From positions 389,650 through 453,649 of the forward strand of contig NW_019091403.1 of the NCBI RefSeq assembly GCF_001949145.1: a stretch of 64,000 bases of DNA, read 5' to 3'. Position numbers and translations under genes: made by a program. The notes beneath the pieces were generated by a model that saw only the letters and a program-made list of their open reading frames with translations, did no database searches and was not told the origin of the DNA. Below are positions 24,412-36,700 of the stretch, in pieces. This DNA comes from Acanthaster planci (Eukaryota; Echinodermata; Asteroidea; Valvatida; Acanthasteridae). The number at the start of each line of letters is the position of its first letter. Position 1 is the first letter of the stretch.

Positions 24412-26871
24412 GACGTAAGTAGTTTGTAAATCATGATTCTCATTTGGAGTTTCCCTGTGCCAATTCTCAGAGGCACGTCACAAAGTACAGGAGATTTCTC
24501 AACAAGGAAGCTGTCCGGCTTTTGGAAAATCATTTTTATCCAAGCACTTCTGGTTTCGGTAGCGCTTTCTGTGCTACTCAAGGTATTTTTTTACCAGTGT
24601 TTACAAATCCTATGGCAGTGGCAGTCAGTGCTGTGGAGTCAGGGATTTTATTTTTATGGTACATGTAAAACATGCAGTCGATTTTCACATGACAACTTTC
24701 AAAACAGTGGCAATATTGTCCAAACTATTGATGTGCCATCCCCTGTGTTGTGAGTGCCAAGTGTCACTTGACGTTGCAAGTTTCTGTTGCTGTTCATTTT
24801 CATACTAAATTACACAAGAGTTCATCTTGTTGGCGTTAATCTTGTCAGATTATCTTCAGTGACCGTAGTGCCACCGATGCCTTCTGTTGCAATCGTTGAC
24901 TCAACATTTTTGTTTTTCATCCTTGGAAAGAGAAATGAGTTTGTGTCGTCGGGACGTTTTCAAAGGGCTGTGCATAAAAGGTCTATTCTGTGAATAGGAC
25001 TAATACAGTGTGCGTGGAAAGGATGCATTTTGTTCTGCTGAAAAAAAAAGGCTCTGATTTTTACCCGAGCACCTCAGGTTGTGTGTATTATCCTGTCAAA
25101 TTGTTTCCATTCTTTGTGTCTTTTGGCAGGCGGTTCGGGTTGTTATGTTTGGCCGGTAGAAATTTCCACCCCTTTGACACGGGGCACGGCCCTGCCCAAT
25201 TATCCTCACCCAATTAGGGGAAGGGGGAAAAACATTTTCTGGTTAACAAGTCCCAGGAATTGTACCCTGCGCATTTGTAGGTTGGCAGATGTTTATGGTC
25301 ATTAAAATTGGCTTGGCTGTGGGTACATGTATGTTTGGTAGACCTGCCTGAACGGGAAGTTTTTACTGCTGCATGTTCATTGTGCATTTTGGTGTAATGG
25401 CACTTTAGTTCGTGTGCTGTCTTCTCGTAAAAAAAAAATTTAAAAACTCTGTTTCTAATCCACACGTAGGACGGTAAAGCTAGCTGTAGTCCGGCCAGAG
25501 GCTTTTGCACAAGACCCAATTGCACAGGTTGGTCCGGGCTGGCTGGAATTGAGTCGCGGTCATCAGAGGAGAGGCAGCTCTTCCGAAAATGTTTCAAATC
25601 GTATATTTTTTTTCTCCCAAAGAGATGCCTCAACCTCATACAGACCAGCTAGTGCAGTACATGTGTTCGGGAAACAGTCTGTTGGACTGCAAGGCAGTCA
25701 CTTTCTGCATTTTCACAGGTGGATCGAGGAACTGATGTGTGACCCACATGCAAGTGTGCAATGTTCACTTGACCGATAACTGTAGAATTGAACAGCACAA
25801 ACAATGCCAGCCCTGTTTATATTTTGCTTCTTTTTATACTGTTTGCACACATGTACATCTCTTGCTAGAGTGCCTTGCACTCAGGGGTGAGAGCTGACAG
25901 TGTACATAAGTAAACACACTGTCCCTTGCCTGGCGGATAACACGAGGACAAATTCCCCTCAACAAGTCAATGTCCCGGCCACAGTGTTCATCCTCCCCTT
26001 GTCACGGTCTCCTGTGAATGCAAACAGACACAAAAGCCCAACTGGGGTCCCGCTTCAATATTTTCTGCGGGTCAAGCGGCAGACCCCATCCATCACCAAC
26101 TGGACATGTCCATTGACAGGACCCAGTCTACATGCAGGTTTTGTTAGTAAGGGCTGGGGACTGTCATGAAAACACAATAAAATCCAGGGAAAGTTGCTGG
26201 GGCCAATGAGTCAGGGCGCATGCATAAATTTTAATATTGCAAAACTACTGTAGATGCCATATCCACGTCCTGCATGCCCCTAAAGTAGACGGTGTTTAGC
26301 CGTGATTGAATCAGGTGGTTTGTCACTGATATGCTGTGGCAGATATTGGTAGCCGCATAATAGCCACAAACAGTTTTTTGGTCGAACTGTGAAGAAACTA
26401 ACGGAAGTGTGACACACAGATGGTTTATTATTTTGATTCTAGTTTGTTGCATGTGATTCCGTATTTTATTTTATTGTGAAATCCAAACTGTGTCCTTTGT
26501 ACACCATTGCTCTATTTCTGTTACTCCCTGTTTTTATCATATTCAAGAATTCAGTTGTATTCTAAAGAAATTGTGTTGGTATTAAACAACATGGACATTT
26601 TTAAAGAATTGGTATGAAATGCCTGATATGTAATGTCTACGTGTGTCAGGTGAAATAATTTGAGAATGTCGAGGATGATGGCATGGTTGTGGAAACATTA
26701 TTGAACCGACCCTTGCCCAGAAAATCCTATTACTTGTGCATTATCTCGGCAGACGCTATTTGCCTAATGCCTCGGACAGGATTTGGATGCATTATCGTGA
26801 AGATAGGAGACAGGCAGTTTGTAGGAATCACTGCTTAATGTCTGATCTTGCGTGTGTGCTGCTTGTCACAG

Positions 26872-26964
26872 GCCGTGGGCCAGAAGACACGAGAAAGTAA
26901 CGTCGCTCGCTTCGCCGAGCCGCCGTGTGCAAAAGGGGTGAAGGAATTAACCCTCCGTGAGGAT
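26872..26964 (+). CDS. Candidate cassette exon in the SAM-domain gene
   Basis: GCTTGTCACAG ends at 26871. It is followed by 93 nt of GC-richer open sequence (AVGQKTRESNVARF and onward to TLRED) ending at a weak GTACAT donor. Both ends are phase 0, so it could be inserted after the SAM exon without breaking frame. The donor is poor and no domain is recognisable. Confidence 0.2.
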
Positions 26965-29900
26965 GTACATGTACATGTAATGTCTTATTGCCGTACGTGC
27001 AATCCGGCCATTGCGGCTTACGGTGCATGCATTTCCAATTTGGCTCTGTTGTTGTTCAAAGCCTTTGACAGTTTTCCCTACAACTTGTTAATATCCACCA
27101 GGCAATTATTTCACCCAGCTAGCTGTCTGTTTCTGACAAGTATTCCGTTTTTTTTTCTACCAAACTGTCTCTTGTTTCAGGGGTTACATAGTTCAATTTT
27201 TTTCTTAGCTTTGCCTGTCGCAGAGATGTAAAATAATGAAAGTTGCAGCGGGACATCTTTCACTCGGGTCATGTCTGCATTTTATTCAGCTCGGCCTGAG
27301 TTGCTCATTTCACCTTGCTTTCCGTCAGCCAGACAAGAGTGTTCAAATATTTCGAGTAGGAAAAAAAGAAAGAAAGAAGAATTGAATAACCTTGGAACAT
27401 GAAGCATTTGCGCTGACAGATAAAGCTTGTATAGTCTCTTAATTTATTCGTAGAATAAGTTAACTACTGATCTCTGTTATAGGGTCTTAAGAAATGCCCA
27501 TCCTTGTTGAATTAATGAGAAGCAAGTTCTCATGCCATCTTGAAGTGAGGTTCCAGTTTGCCCTTGGTGGAACATGTCAATCTCGTTCTAAGCACGTTTT
27601 CCATGGTGCATAAATTGATGAATTTGTCCTTTAAGACCTGTAAGTATTGAGCAGAAGATAGAGCTTATACAATGATTGTGAGATACAGAAATGTACAAAT
27701 ATCAGATCATATATTGAGTTTTTCATTAACTGTTTTTTTTGGTGTGTTACTCGTGATTTCAGGAATGCTATGCTTTTTGCTTGAAGTTGATGTTTGGTAC
27801 TAAGGTGTGCTCAGATTTGGGACAGCTGTTTCCTTGAGTAATTTTTGCTGATTCGTGACAGCAATATAGTGATACCTTTTATCCATGAACCAGTTCAACC
27901 ATGCCCACTGCTCATTTACCAGTGCATTGCCCTGAATTGTTGTGTAAGGTAATGCAAAAAAAAAAATTTGGTTTATTGCAAATGCACAGTGCATGTACAC
28001 TATTCCCATATGCTGTCCAAAGCAATTTGTGTTAGGGGAAAAGATGTGTTTGGCAGGTCTCAAACTTTCAGGACGTGGGAAGTAGGCACCAAAAATGCTC
28101 AGGCTGATCTGAAACAACATCTAAACCAGGCTGAGCACATTTTTTTCCTTTCCATAAATACAAGTTCTTTTCGAGTCACCAAGTGGAAACATACCATTTA
28201 AAAAAAAAGGGGAGAAAAAATATGGTACTTCAAAAATGTTACCTCCTCTTTTTTTCAGATATTTCTCTACACCTGTGATGGGTTTGTTCCTCTTGCGAGT
28301 AGTCATGAACAGTCTGGCGCACGCTTGCTGCACAGTGCCCGCGGTAGTGCATGGCTACAGGTAGCTGGAACTTTATCAGCCATTTAAGGCTGGCCATGTG
28401 ACAGGCTCTTGATCATTAGGAATGGCTGAATTATCTTAGGTATAAATATGTTAGTATATGCACCACAATTCAAGTTAGCCTTCTGTGCAGGTCGGTGGTT
28501 GCTGACACCAAGATGTCATTTCAAAGTCAATAACAGATATTTCTTCATTTTTCCCCTGGTACTCACCCCCCCCAAATAAAATAAATAATATAAATAACAA
28601 GAAAGAAGGGAAAACGACTGAGCACATTGTATCAAATAATTTCCTTCTCGGACCTGAGGCGGATATTAAAAAAAAGTTAGTCCATCCCTAGTCCAGGAAA
28701 TGTAGACCTTTATCAGGGAATGAGTTTGTTATCATTTGGCGTTCAGGCCGGAATGTTGCAAATGAAAACGAAGGCTTAATAGAGGGGCTGATCAATATGG
28801 AAGCCATGCTGGAGGATTTTCAGCTGGCGGCACACTTTGTTGTCATCCAGGGCTATTTTTGTTTTGCGGTTTTTTTTTTCTGGGAGCAAGGTATTTTTGA
28901 TTCATAGCTGTACAATGTACATGTACATATCACCTTTGATAAGTGAGAGAAACAGGGCATGTGTACAAAGTACCTAATCCCTCAGGGATTACCTTGATAA
29001 ATTGTGTGTCGTAGAATTTTTGTTGGATGAGAATCAATTTTCTATGAGTCACTTTTTCTCTACTTTTGATTCAAACGATAATAACCGTGTGTGTGAATAC
29101 CTAATGTATTTCTATTTTTTATGTGTCAATTTAAAAAAAATTCTCTTGGCTTGGATACCTTTTCATGTAGCAATAATTGGAAACTAAAATACATGTACAG
29201 CTAGACTTGGTTTAAAAAATGTACTCCACTTCAGCATGTACATGTTCATGTGTTCCATCTAGTATATTTTCAGATACGTGGATATTTCAGATTTCTTTAC
29301 AATCAACAAAAACTGCAAGAAATTCATCTATTTATATTTCAGTATATCCTGGACAAATTACTTATTTTCCTTGAATGTTGCATTAATAAATACCACTTCC
29401 CAGTTGGCGGCAAATCGTTGTGTCAAAGATAAACAGTTACTATCTGACACTCAATGTACAGTGAATGTACATGTACATACACACAGCACTTGATGCCTGT
29501 GGAGAAATACAAACAGTTGTTCCCAAATTACATCAATAGCCACTCTGCTCAGCCTGAACAATAGGGCCTATCATCGTGTATTGTGTTACCATCCTACTGA
29601 AGATAAGTTTACTCAGGGTATAATCCAATTTGATGAATCACCCGAATAACCATCAAATTATGATTGACTTCCAATTTATATGTAGCTGCCTGTGTGCCAG
29701 TGTCTACATTATACCATCAGGACCATATACGCCGGCGTTGATTACAATGGCCCGTCCACAGATTGATGGTAACGTTGCGCGTCAGCGTCCACCCGGGCCC
29801 AATAGCATTGCGCCATCATCTAATAAATTTTGGGGGGGCTTGGGCCGCGTAACAGTACACAAGACCAGGCCTTTGGGAGACTTTTAACAAGTGTAATGGC

Positions 29901-30838
29901 TAATTTCCATTGATAACTTTGCCTGCATGCCTAAAACACCAATCGATGGTAAAGGGGTTACCGCGACTGGCTGGTGTTATGTTTTCATTTGGGACGGCTG
30001 CAAATTGGATGTCATTTTTATCATAATTTGTCTGGAGGGCTAATGCAACGTTGCGTCTTCTCTGCGAGTCATTACACTAATAAGATTACTTGGCTAGGCT
30101 GAGCTGATGTAGTTACAAGAAAGGAAGAAGAAGAAGTGGAAGGAAAAAAAAGAGAAAAGAAAAATCCTCTCAATCTAATTTGGCTGTTTCATTTGTCAAG
30201 CTTTCCAAATTGCACAGTTTTTTATAATGCAGCAAGATTAAGTTGAAGTTGGAATGTTTGACGTGTGTTAATTTTGCGTCAAACCATAAGAAATTTCTAG
30301 GGTAAGTTTACACTTTAGGCCTGCATTATTTCTTAACATTACAAACCAATGCTACATGTATGTTCAAACCTTCTGCTGTATTCCATGAAAAACATTAAAT
30401 TCTTAACTTGATACACATTGTACCGGTAAATTTGACTGGAATAAAAACACCCCACACACACCCACACACACACCCAAATAACTCAAATAAAAAGAGCAAT
30501 CCCAGAACATGTTGTACCAGATAATTTGGAAGAGTGAAAGACCAATTCGTGTGCTTTTTGTGTGGTGCAAAATGTCTTGTATTAATGTATTACCCCTGGA
30601 AGAAACGAGAAATTGAACTCTCCATTTTTTTTTAAATCAGAAATTTACTCCACCATTTAGGCAGTAATACTTGTACCAGTATGTCAACTTTGAGATTGCA
30701 TCAAGTTTTAACCTGTATACGCAAAGGTTTGTGCTTTGTCTCAAGCCTGGCACAAGGGTGTCATTCAATCATTTGTCGCATTGTGAGCTGAAAGCTGTCT
30801 TTTTGTCCTTTACCGTGAAGAATAATTCATTCATGTGG

Positions 30839-31085
30839 GGACATGGGGTCTAGTGGTTAGGGTTTGTAGCTTCTGATCATAGGGTCAGGGGTTCGAATCC
30901 AGCTGTTGGCAGCATGTTGTGATCTTGGGCAAGTCACTTTACCCCTATTTGCCTCTCTCCAGACGCGGTTGTTTAGCCGTTTGCGCCGAATTGGCAGCAC
31001 CAGGCTAGTATACTCCCCAGGGAGCTGAGATGGTTTCAGGAATGTTCGTAGATGTGTGAGCCCAATGTGCAAGGATTATAATCAG
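30839..31085 (+). mobile_element. tRNA-derived SINE
   Basis: The 5' part is tRNA-like. An A-box-like GGTCTAGTGGTTAGGG starts at 30847, and a perfect B box GGTTCGAATCC lies at 30890-30900; together these are an internal RNA polymerase III promoter. A block TCTTGGGCAAGTCACTTTACC (starting 30919) follows. It closely resembles the segment shared by MIR-type SINEs and LINE2-related tails, which is recognised by the partner LINE's reverse transcriptase. The right end is near 31085. Orientation is plus, inside the SAM-gene intron. Divergence from its family consensus cannot be judged. Confidence 0.8.
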
Positions 31086-33571
31086 CACAAACATTCCGTG
31101 ACATTATTCGGTAACATTGAAAAGGGATTAATTTTGTAGTGTCTGAACCTACCGCACGTTTCTGTTAGGTCGGAAGGTGGGAGCAAGTGTGCCATGCATA
31201 CATTTGTTGCATGTGTAGCTGTGTTTTATTTGTTTGTACCTTTTTTGTGAGAAAAAAGCTGTACACCTTTGGAGAAACTCGGGTACTGTAGTAGAGAAAT
31301 TGATTTCAGAAATCAAAGTGGACCTGTGAAAATAGCAGACGTGCCCAAGACAAATAACTAGTCATGATCTTGCCCCCCCCACCAGATCGTTTGAGAAGCG
31401 CCCGGGTCCACATTTGCGCCAGGTCGCCAGTGCCTTAACACAATTTAAGGTTGCAGAGCTGGGGAACAATATCTGCGAGTGTCTCCGCTCTGCGCTGCCT
31501 GGCCCTGGCCTTGTTTAGAATTCGTCTGATTGAATTGACACCAATACAAGTGCCGTCAGGGCACGTACACCACGCTCGGGTGAGCTGAAATCTTGGTGAA
31601 CGCCAGACTTATGCACAGTGACATTCAAGAAGATTTCCAGTGATTCATACAGACTCTGACTTCTTCAGGCTGTGAGGCGCTGAAGGAGCAACACACAGAA
31701 CGAGGAAAAAGAGAAGAAGTTGGGAGAAAATGTTACAACAATTCAAAGTCTCAAAAACATGAAAAAGAGCCAAAAATACAAACAAAAACACCTTAATACA
31801 TGCAGGCCCATATTACCATTTCAGTGTTTGACAAGAAGTGATGTTTCTAATATAGTGGTAAACTTTTGTACACCAATAAAACTTTACACTGTGCATTATG
31901 TTCTGTGGATTTTGTTTTTGAAAGGAAGTTAAGTTCATGTACAGTAAGACTTAATGGATACAGGTAGAATAACATTTCACTGAAATGATCAGGAAATGAC
32001 CTGTAAAATATGAAGGGAAAAAATCTGGAAAGTTGGGTTTACATTTATTTACTGGTACCTGCACTAAAAAAGTGCACATATGTATATGAAATTATGAAAA
32101 TGTTGCAACCTGAACTTTGCTCTTTCTATAACGTTACAGGAAAAATATCATTGCTGTTTTTAATGGCTGCACTGCTGTGTTAAAGTATTACACAGTACCA
32201 AAAAACAGCCATAGGAGAGTCATTAAAACTCTCCTATGCAAAGATGTATTCTTGACAAAGTTGTCCCATCTGTCAAACTCAGTCACATGACCTTTACCCG
32301 TATGTGCATGTGTAGCCTGGCAAATCAAGTGGAAGGAGTTTTTGACTGACTGTTACAGCAAAAGAAGGGGTTGATCTGTATTCCTAATAGTATAACCAGT
32401 AAAAGAACATATGGTACAACGCTAGCATCAACTTCTGGGGCTAATAAACAGACCTTAGGAACCAGTGGCTTGAGGTGGGCCCTGTGTTTATGCACTGGGC
32501 CTCGTGCAGGAACACTTGACGACTTTATTAAATTCCTCTTTCCACGCAGTCAGAAAATATCTCTGGGAAGTCAAGTCAGTGAAATTTCTCACTCTGTTGA
32601 ATGCCCTCCCCTCCCGTCCCTTTTTGCTGTCCCCCTGGTGGTGTATCGAGCCGTGTCTCCATCCCTGAAGGTTGTTGATTTGTGGGGAGGGACGTGTTTT
32701 AATTGTCACAGAACCTGGAACGATTGCCGGCGGAGTCAGTGGAAACTTGGGGAGTGGTGTTTGAGGTGTGTAAAATTCAACTGCTGAGCCACAGTGGGCT
32801 GTTTTTCTTAGAAAAAAATGTGTGGTTAATGTAGTGGCGCACAATTTAAAAATGTCGGTGCGAATCTGCTCCAGCGAGTAGATGCGATGGGGCATGGCCA
32901 AAATCTGACCATTGCTCAGCCGTAGATGCATGTATTTCAAAGGAGGGCAGGCCGGACCCCCCCTCAAACACAAGAGGAATAGGATATATTGTTTGTAAAA
33001 CAGATGTAACGTACAGTATACTAGTACATCTTATGTGGGACTATACTCCATTTTCACTGGTATCAAAACGGGATTTAGAATTCTATTCTCATTCGCCGGG
33101 ATTTATTTCTGTGTTTTGTCTGGAAAACATAAAGTACTCAGTAAAACAGAAACTCTTGAGGGTGATTTATGAAACACATACAATTTGTAAAAGGCAACAT
33201 TTTCGACAAAAGTAATCAAGTTTTTCCAAACTAGGTTTTTCTAATCAATTTCCTTCACGGTCTCTGAATGCTGAAGTGCTGTGGTGAAATTGCTCATCTT
33301 GGGGATTTCTCTGGACATCCAGACCTTAAGAAACCAATCTGACTGCTTCTCGTCCTCGAGAAAAGAATGCTGTCCCAGTCCCCTTTTCAGGCTCACAAAG
33401 GAGGCCCCCAAACTGGTCCATGACAAGATGATTGAATGTCCGCTGAACGATGCTCATGTACATGCATGTATCCAACGCTGACCTGTAAAAAAATTAATGT
33501 TTACCCTGCCAAGAATTTAAAGACCAGAGATATTTTTTGCCTGGGGGAAATGCCACACGCTCTCTGAAGCC

Positions 33572-33769
33572 TTAAAGGGACATTCCGTGGTACTTGTAGG
33601 CTTGAGGGTAATGCTTTATACCTTCAATGAAGGGCCTTAAAGGAGCACTCATCAGCCTTATTTGGAGAGTGTTACTTTCTAATGAAGATAAATGATGATC
33701 CCCTTTGATGTGTGAAAAATTATATTACAATCTAAATTTCTGGGGACTCCTGGGATTAAAGGTGCACTC
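33572..33769 (+). repeat. Three short TTAAAGG-x-GCACTC motifs
   Basis: TTAAAGGGACATTC (33572), TTAAAGGAGCACTC (33637) and TTAAAGGTGCACTC (33756) recur in the same direction within 200 bp. A related TTAAAGGGGAAC lies near 7195. TTAA-starting short ends are typical of TTAA-targeting (piggyBac-like) MITEs, but no matching inverted ends were found. Confidence 0.4.
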
Positions 33770-36700
33770 ACCGTTGAGTTCAGCAGAGCATGATGGTCTT
33801 TGTGATGAACAGGACATAAAGATTTTAGTTGGCACAGTAGTCTTGCAAAAAGTGACGGTGTCATCGATTCAATATGGTGTTAGAATGTAGGGATTGAACT
33901 TTAAAAGTTGAACATTTCTCAGTTTACGAATGGTTCCTTTTTTCAATGTCCTGGCTGGCTTTCTGAAATCTGAAATGCAATTTGTACTACTTGGTCAAAT
34001 AGAATACCAGCAGGAGGTAACTTGCCTTAAAATCTGAGCAAAGGTCACACACTTGAAAGCATTCCGTATCAAGTCATAAGAATTAGATATTTTATTGAAG
34101 AATAAATTGTTCATTTGCTTGTTTTCTCAAGGTACATGTATTACTACCATGAAAACTTCCCCAGCGAAATTTGGGCATCTTTAAAGATTTTCTGTAATAA
34201 AAAGCTGCCCACATTTTTTTTTGTAATGAGAAAATTGCATTGACGCTTCGGGTAAGCAGGGAATAAAAATTCCCAAGGCAAAGAATTAAAAGGAACTGTC
34301 TGGCAAAGCCCCCCCAAAAATAGATTATGCAAAGCCCCTAGGGGATGGCCTTTAAATCGCTTGGCACACAACACCAAATACGCCAAGTCGATCTACTAAA
34401 CAAACAAAACAATTCTATTTATCAGCGTTGAGGGCACCACCCCTACTTTATAACTATTGGTCAAGGTGCTTGTTATTAGTTCATTATGGGCCTGCACCCA
34501 ATCAACTTTTCTTTGGGGGTAGAATTCTTCTTTGTTAATTCCTTCAAGTTGGTTACCAGACAGCAACAGACAGCATAAGTACATTCATGCCTTGAGGGCT
34601 ATGGGGACCAGTCATAGCATCCTAGAACCTGATACAGAGTCTGACACACCACAGAGTCATGTTAATTACACTTACTACTCGTAGCTGGTTCCCTGCTCGT
34701 GTACAGGTATAATTTGCTGATTGTACAAACAGAGAGTAATTAATAGCTGTTTCCTAATTACAAGCGTGACTGTTTCACATGATAATGTTTATATAAAATG
34801 TGCTACTGGTTACAATGTTGTACACTGTATACTGTATGTCCAGGACACCAGACCATAATGGCTGCGAGGAAGCATGATTTGCATTTTGTAGGTCACACAT
34901 CAGTAACTGGTTCATTCATATTACTTTTTTGATTGGTTTATACCACAGTTTCTTTAGTTGCACATAAAAATCTCAAGCAAAACATGCGGAAAACGTCATA
35001 CATACTGTAAGTTTGTACACAATAGTGGTTACTTGTACCACGGTGGTTGGCACATTCATTGATCTTTTCACTCATTTTGTAAGGACTGGAAAACACTACG
35101 GGAACAAACGTATGACCTCTACAACTCAGTCTGTGGGGGGGGAGGCACGGCCAACCAACACAATCGTGGTTTACTGTGTCACTTAGAAGAGAGTATTGCA
35201 TTTATTCCTGTTCTCACAACACTCCCCCTTATCAGACTAGGCATGGGGGCTTCGGCTGCCACTGAGGACAGTAGATTGACTACAGAGGACAGAGCAACAT
35301 CCTTTGTCACTCCCCCTGCACGTCCTGTCCTCTGTGTTAAAGTTGAACAGCCATGGAAGCAGTGAGTTCGGCTTCAAGAAGTGGGACCTAGGAGGAAGTC
35401 ATTGAACTGGTGAGAAATTCCTGTCGGGAGCCTCATTTTAACTGTTGCTTTCAACCCTCGTGTGCAAGCTTAGAAAGTTGGCCAGTCACCGTGTGCACTG
35501 GCGTGAACCCCAGAGACAGTCTGCAAAGACCAATTTCAGATTTCATCCAGCGTGCTACTTATTTTGTCACCGGTTCTCCTTGTCACCAGTTCTCGGGACA
35601 CACCACGATCTAATCAAACATCAGGGTAATCAGAGAACCAGGACTGAATGTGGTAACCGGAGAACTTTTATCTTCCAAACATGCAACAGTACCGACCCCA
35701 AGGAAACCATTTTTTTTAAGCACCTTAATATACAAAACGCCCAGGGGCACAAAATACCCCAAACCACACTCCAGATAAGCTGCTTGTGAAAACAAAGGCT
35801 TTCTTCCTGTCTCATCACCTCAACCTCCCCTGTTCATCAAATTTGTCCTGGTTGAAAGCGGTCCTGTGCGGCAGAGCAATTTCTTCTTCTCCCCACTCTC
35901 TCCTGTCCCCTCCACTACTCACCTTGCCCTAGGGGCGAGAAATGAAATGATTGGGATTTTATGGGAACATTATCTGGGCTAGCTGTATTGTCTGGGTTGA
36001 TCAATGCCGACGAGACTTGTCAGCCAAGCTGTCATAATTGCATTGTGAAATTGTTTCATGTCTAGCCCCAGGTTGCCTGCGGGCGAGATGATCAACTAGG
36101 TCTTGGTGGAGTAGGGATTTATTAATACTCTAGGGTCTGGTAATGCGTTCACTCTGGATAAAGACAGAACAGGCAAGATTGCCTACCAGAGAATAACCTG
36201 TAATGCATGATTTGATGATTTTAAGATTCAAGGAAACCAAGTTGGAAAAAAGTTTACTAATATACATGTACATCCCTGGGAAAAAGTGTGTTGGTATCCT
36301 GTCAAGATTTGTTCTTGTTTTGGTTGGTAAGCATTTTTTGCTGACAATTTGATTACATGTAGCTGAGTACATGTACGCTGGGTACCAGCCACAGACAGTA
36401 TACCGATACAATGTACATAGACATTGTGGTATGTTAGCTTGGCTGGTAGTCTTGTTATGCTGAGTATTTCTGTGCTAAGGGAAGTTGTATGCTTAGTAAA
36501 TCCTCAAAGTTGGACCTCTTGATCTTCTCTCCGAGAGTTGATTTGTTGATTCGAAAAGCAACAAGTGTACGCTACCAAAACCCAGCAAACACAAAGTCTC
36601 TGAACCTAAGGAAGATGTGTCTCAGCTAGAGTGCTTGGCTAATTTGAGCTGTGGAAAAAAACTTTGGCTCCGATTACCACACCACACCAGCACCAACTCT

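Noticed and set aside
30847-30910. Functional tRNA gene
   Set aside because: A and B boxes are present but the acceptor and anticodon stems do not pair properly, and a SINE body follows directly.
30857-31072. Minus-strand open frame of 71 codons
   Set aside because: It is the reverse strand of the tRNA-derived SINE.
32488-32973. 161-codon open frame on the minus strand
   Set aside because: Opposite strand overlaps another chance frame; there are no motifs, and Pro/Lys-rich random composition.
35352-35360. ATG GAA GCA followed by GTGAGT as another mini first exon
   Set aside because: Only three codons; such ATG-donor pairs are expected by chance at this spacing.
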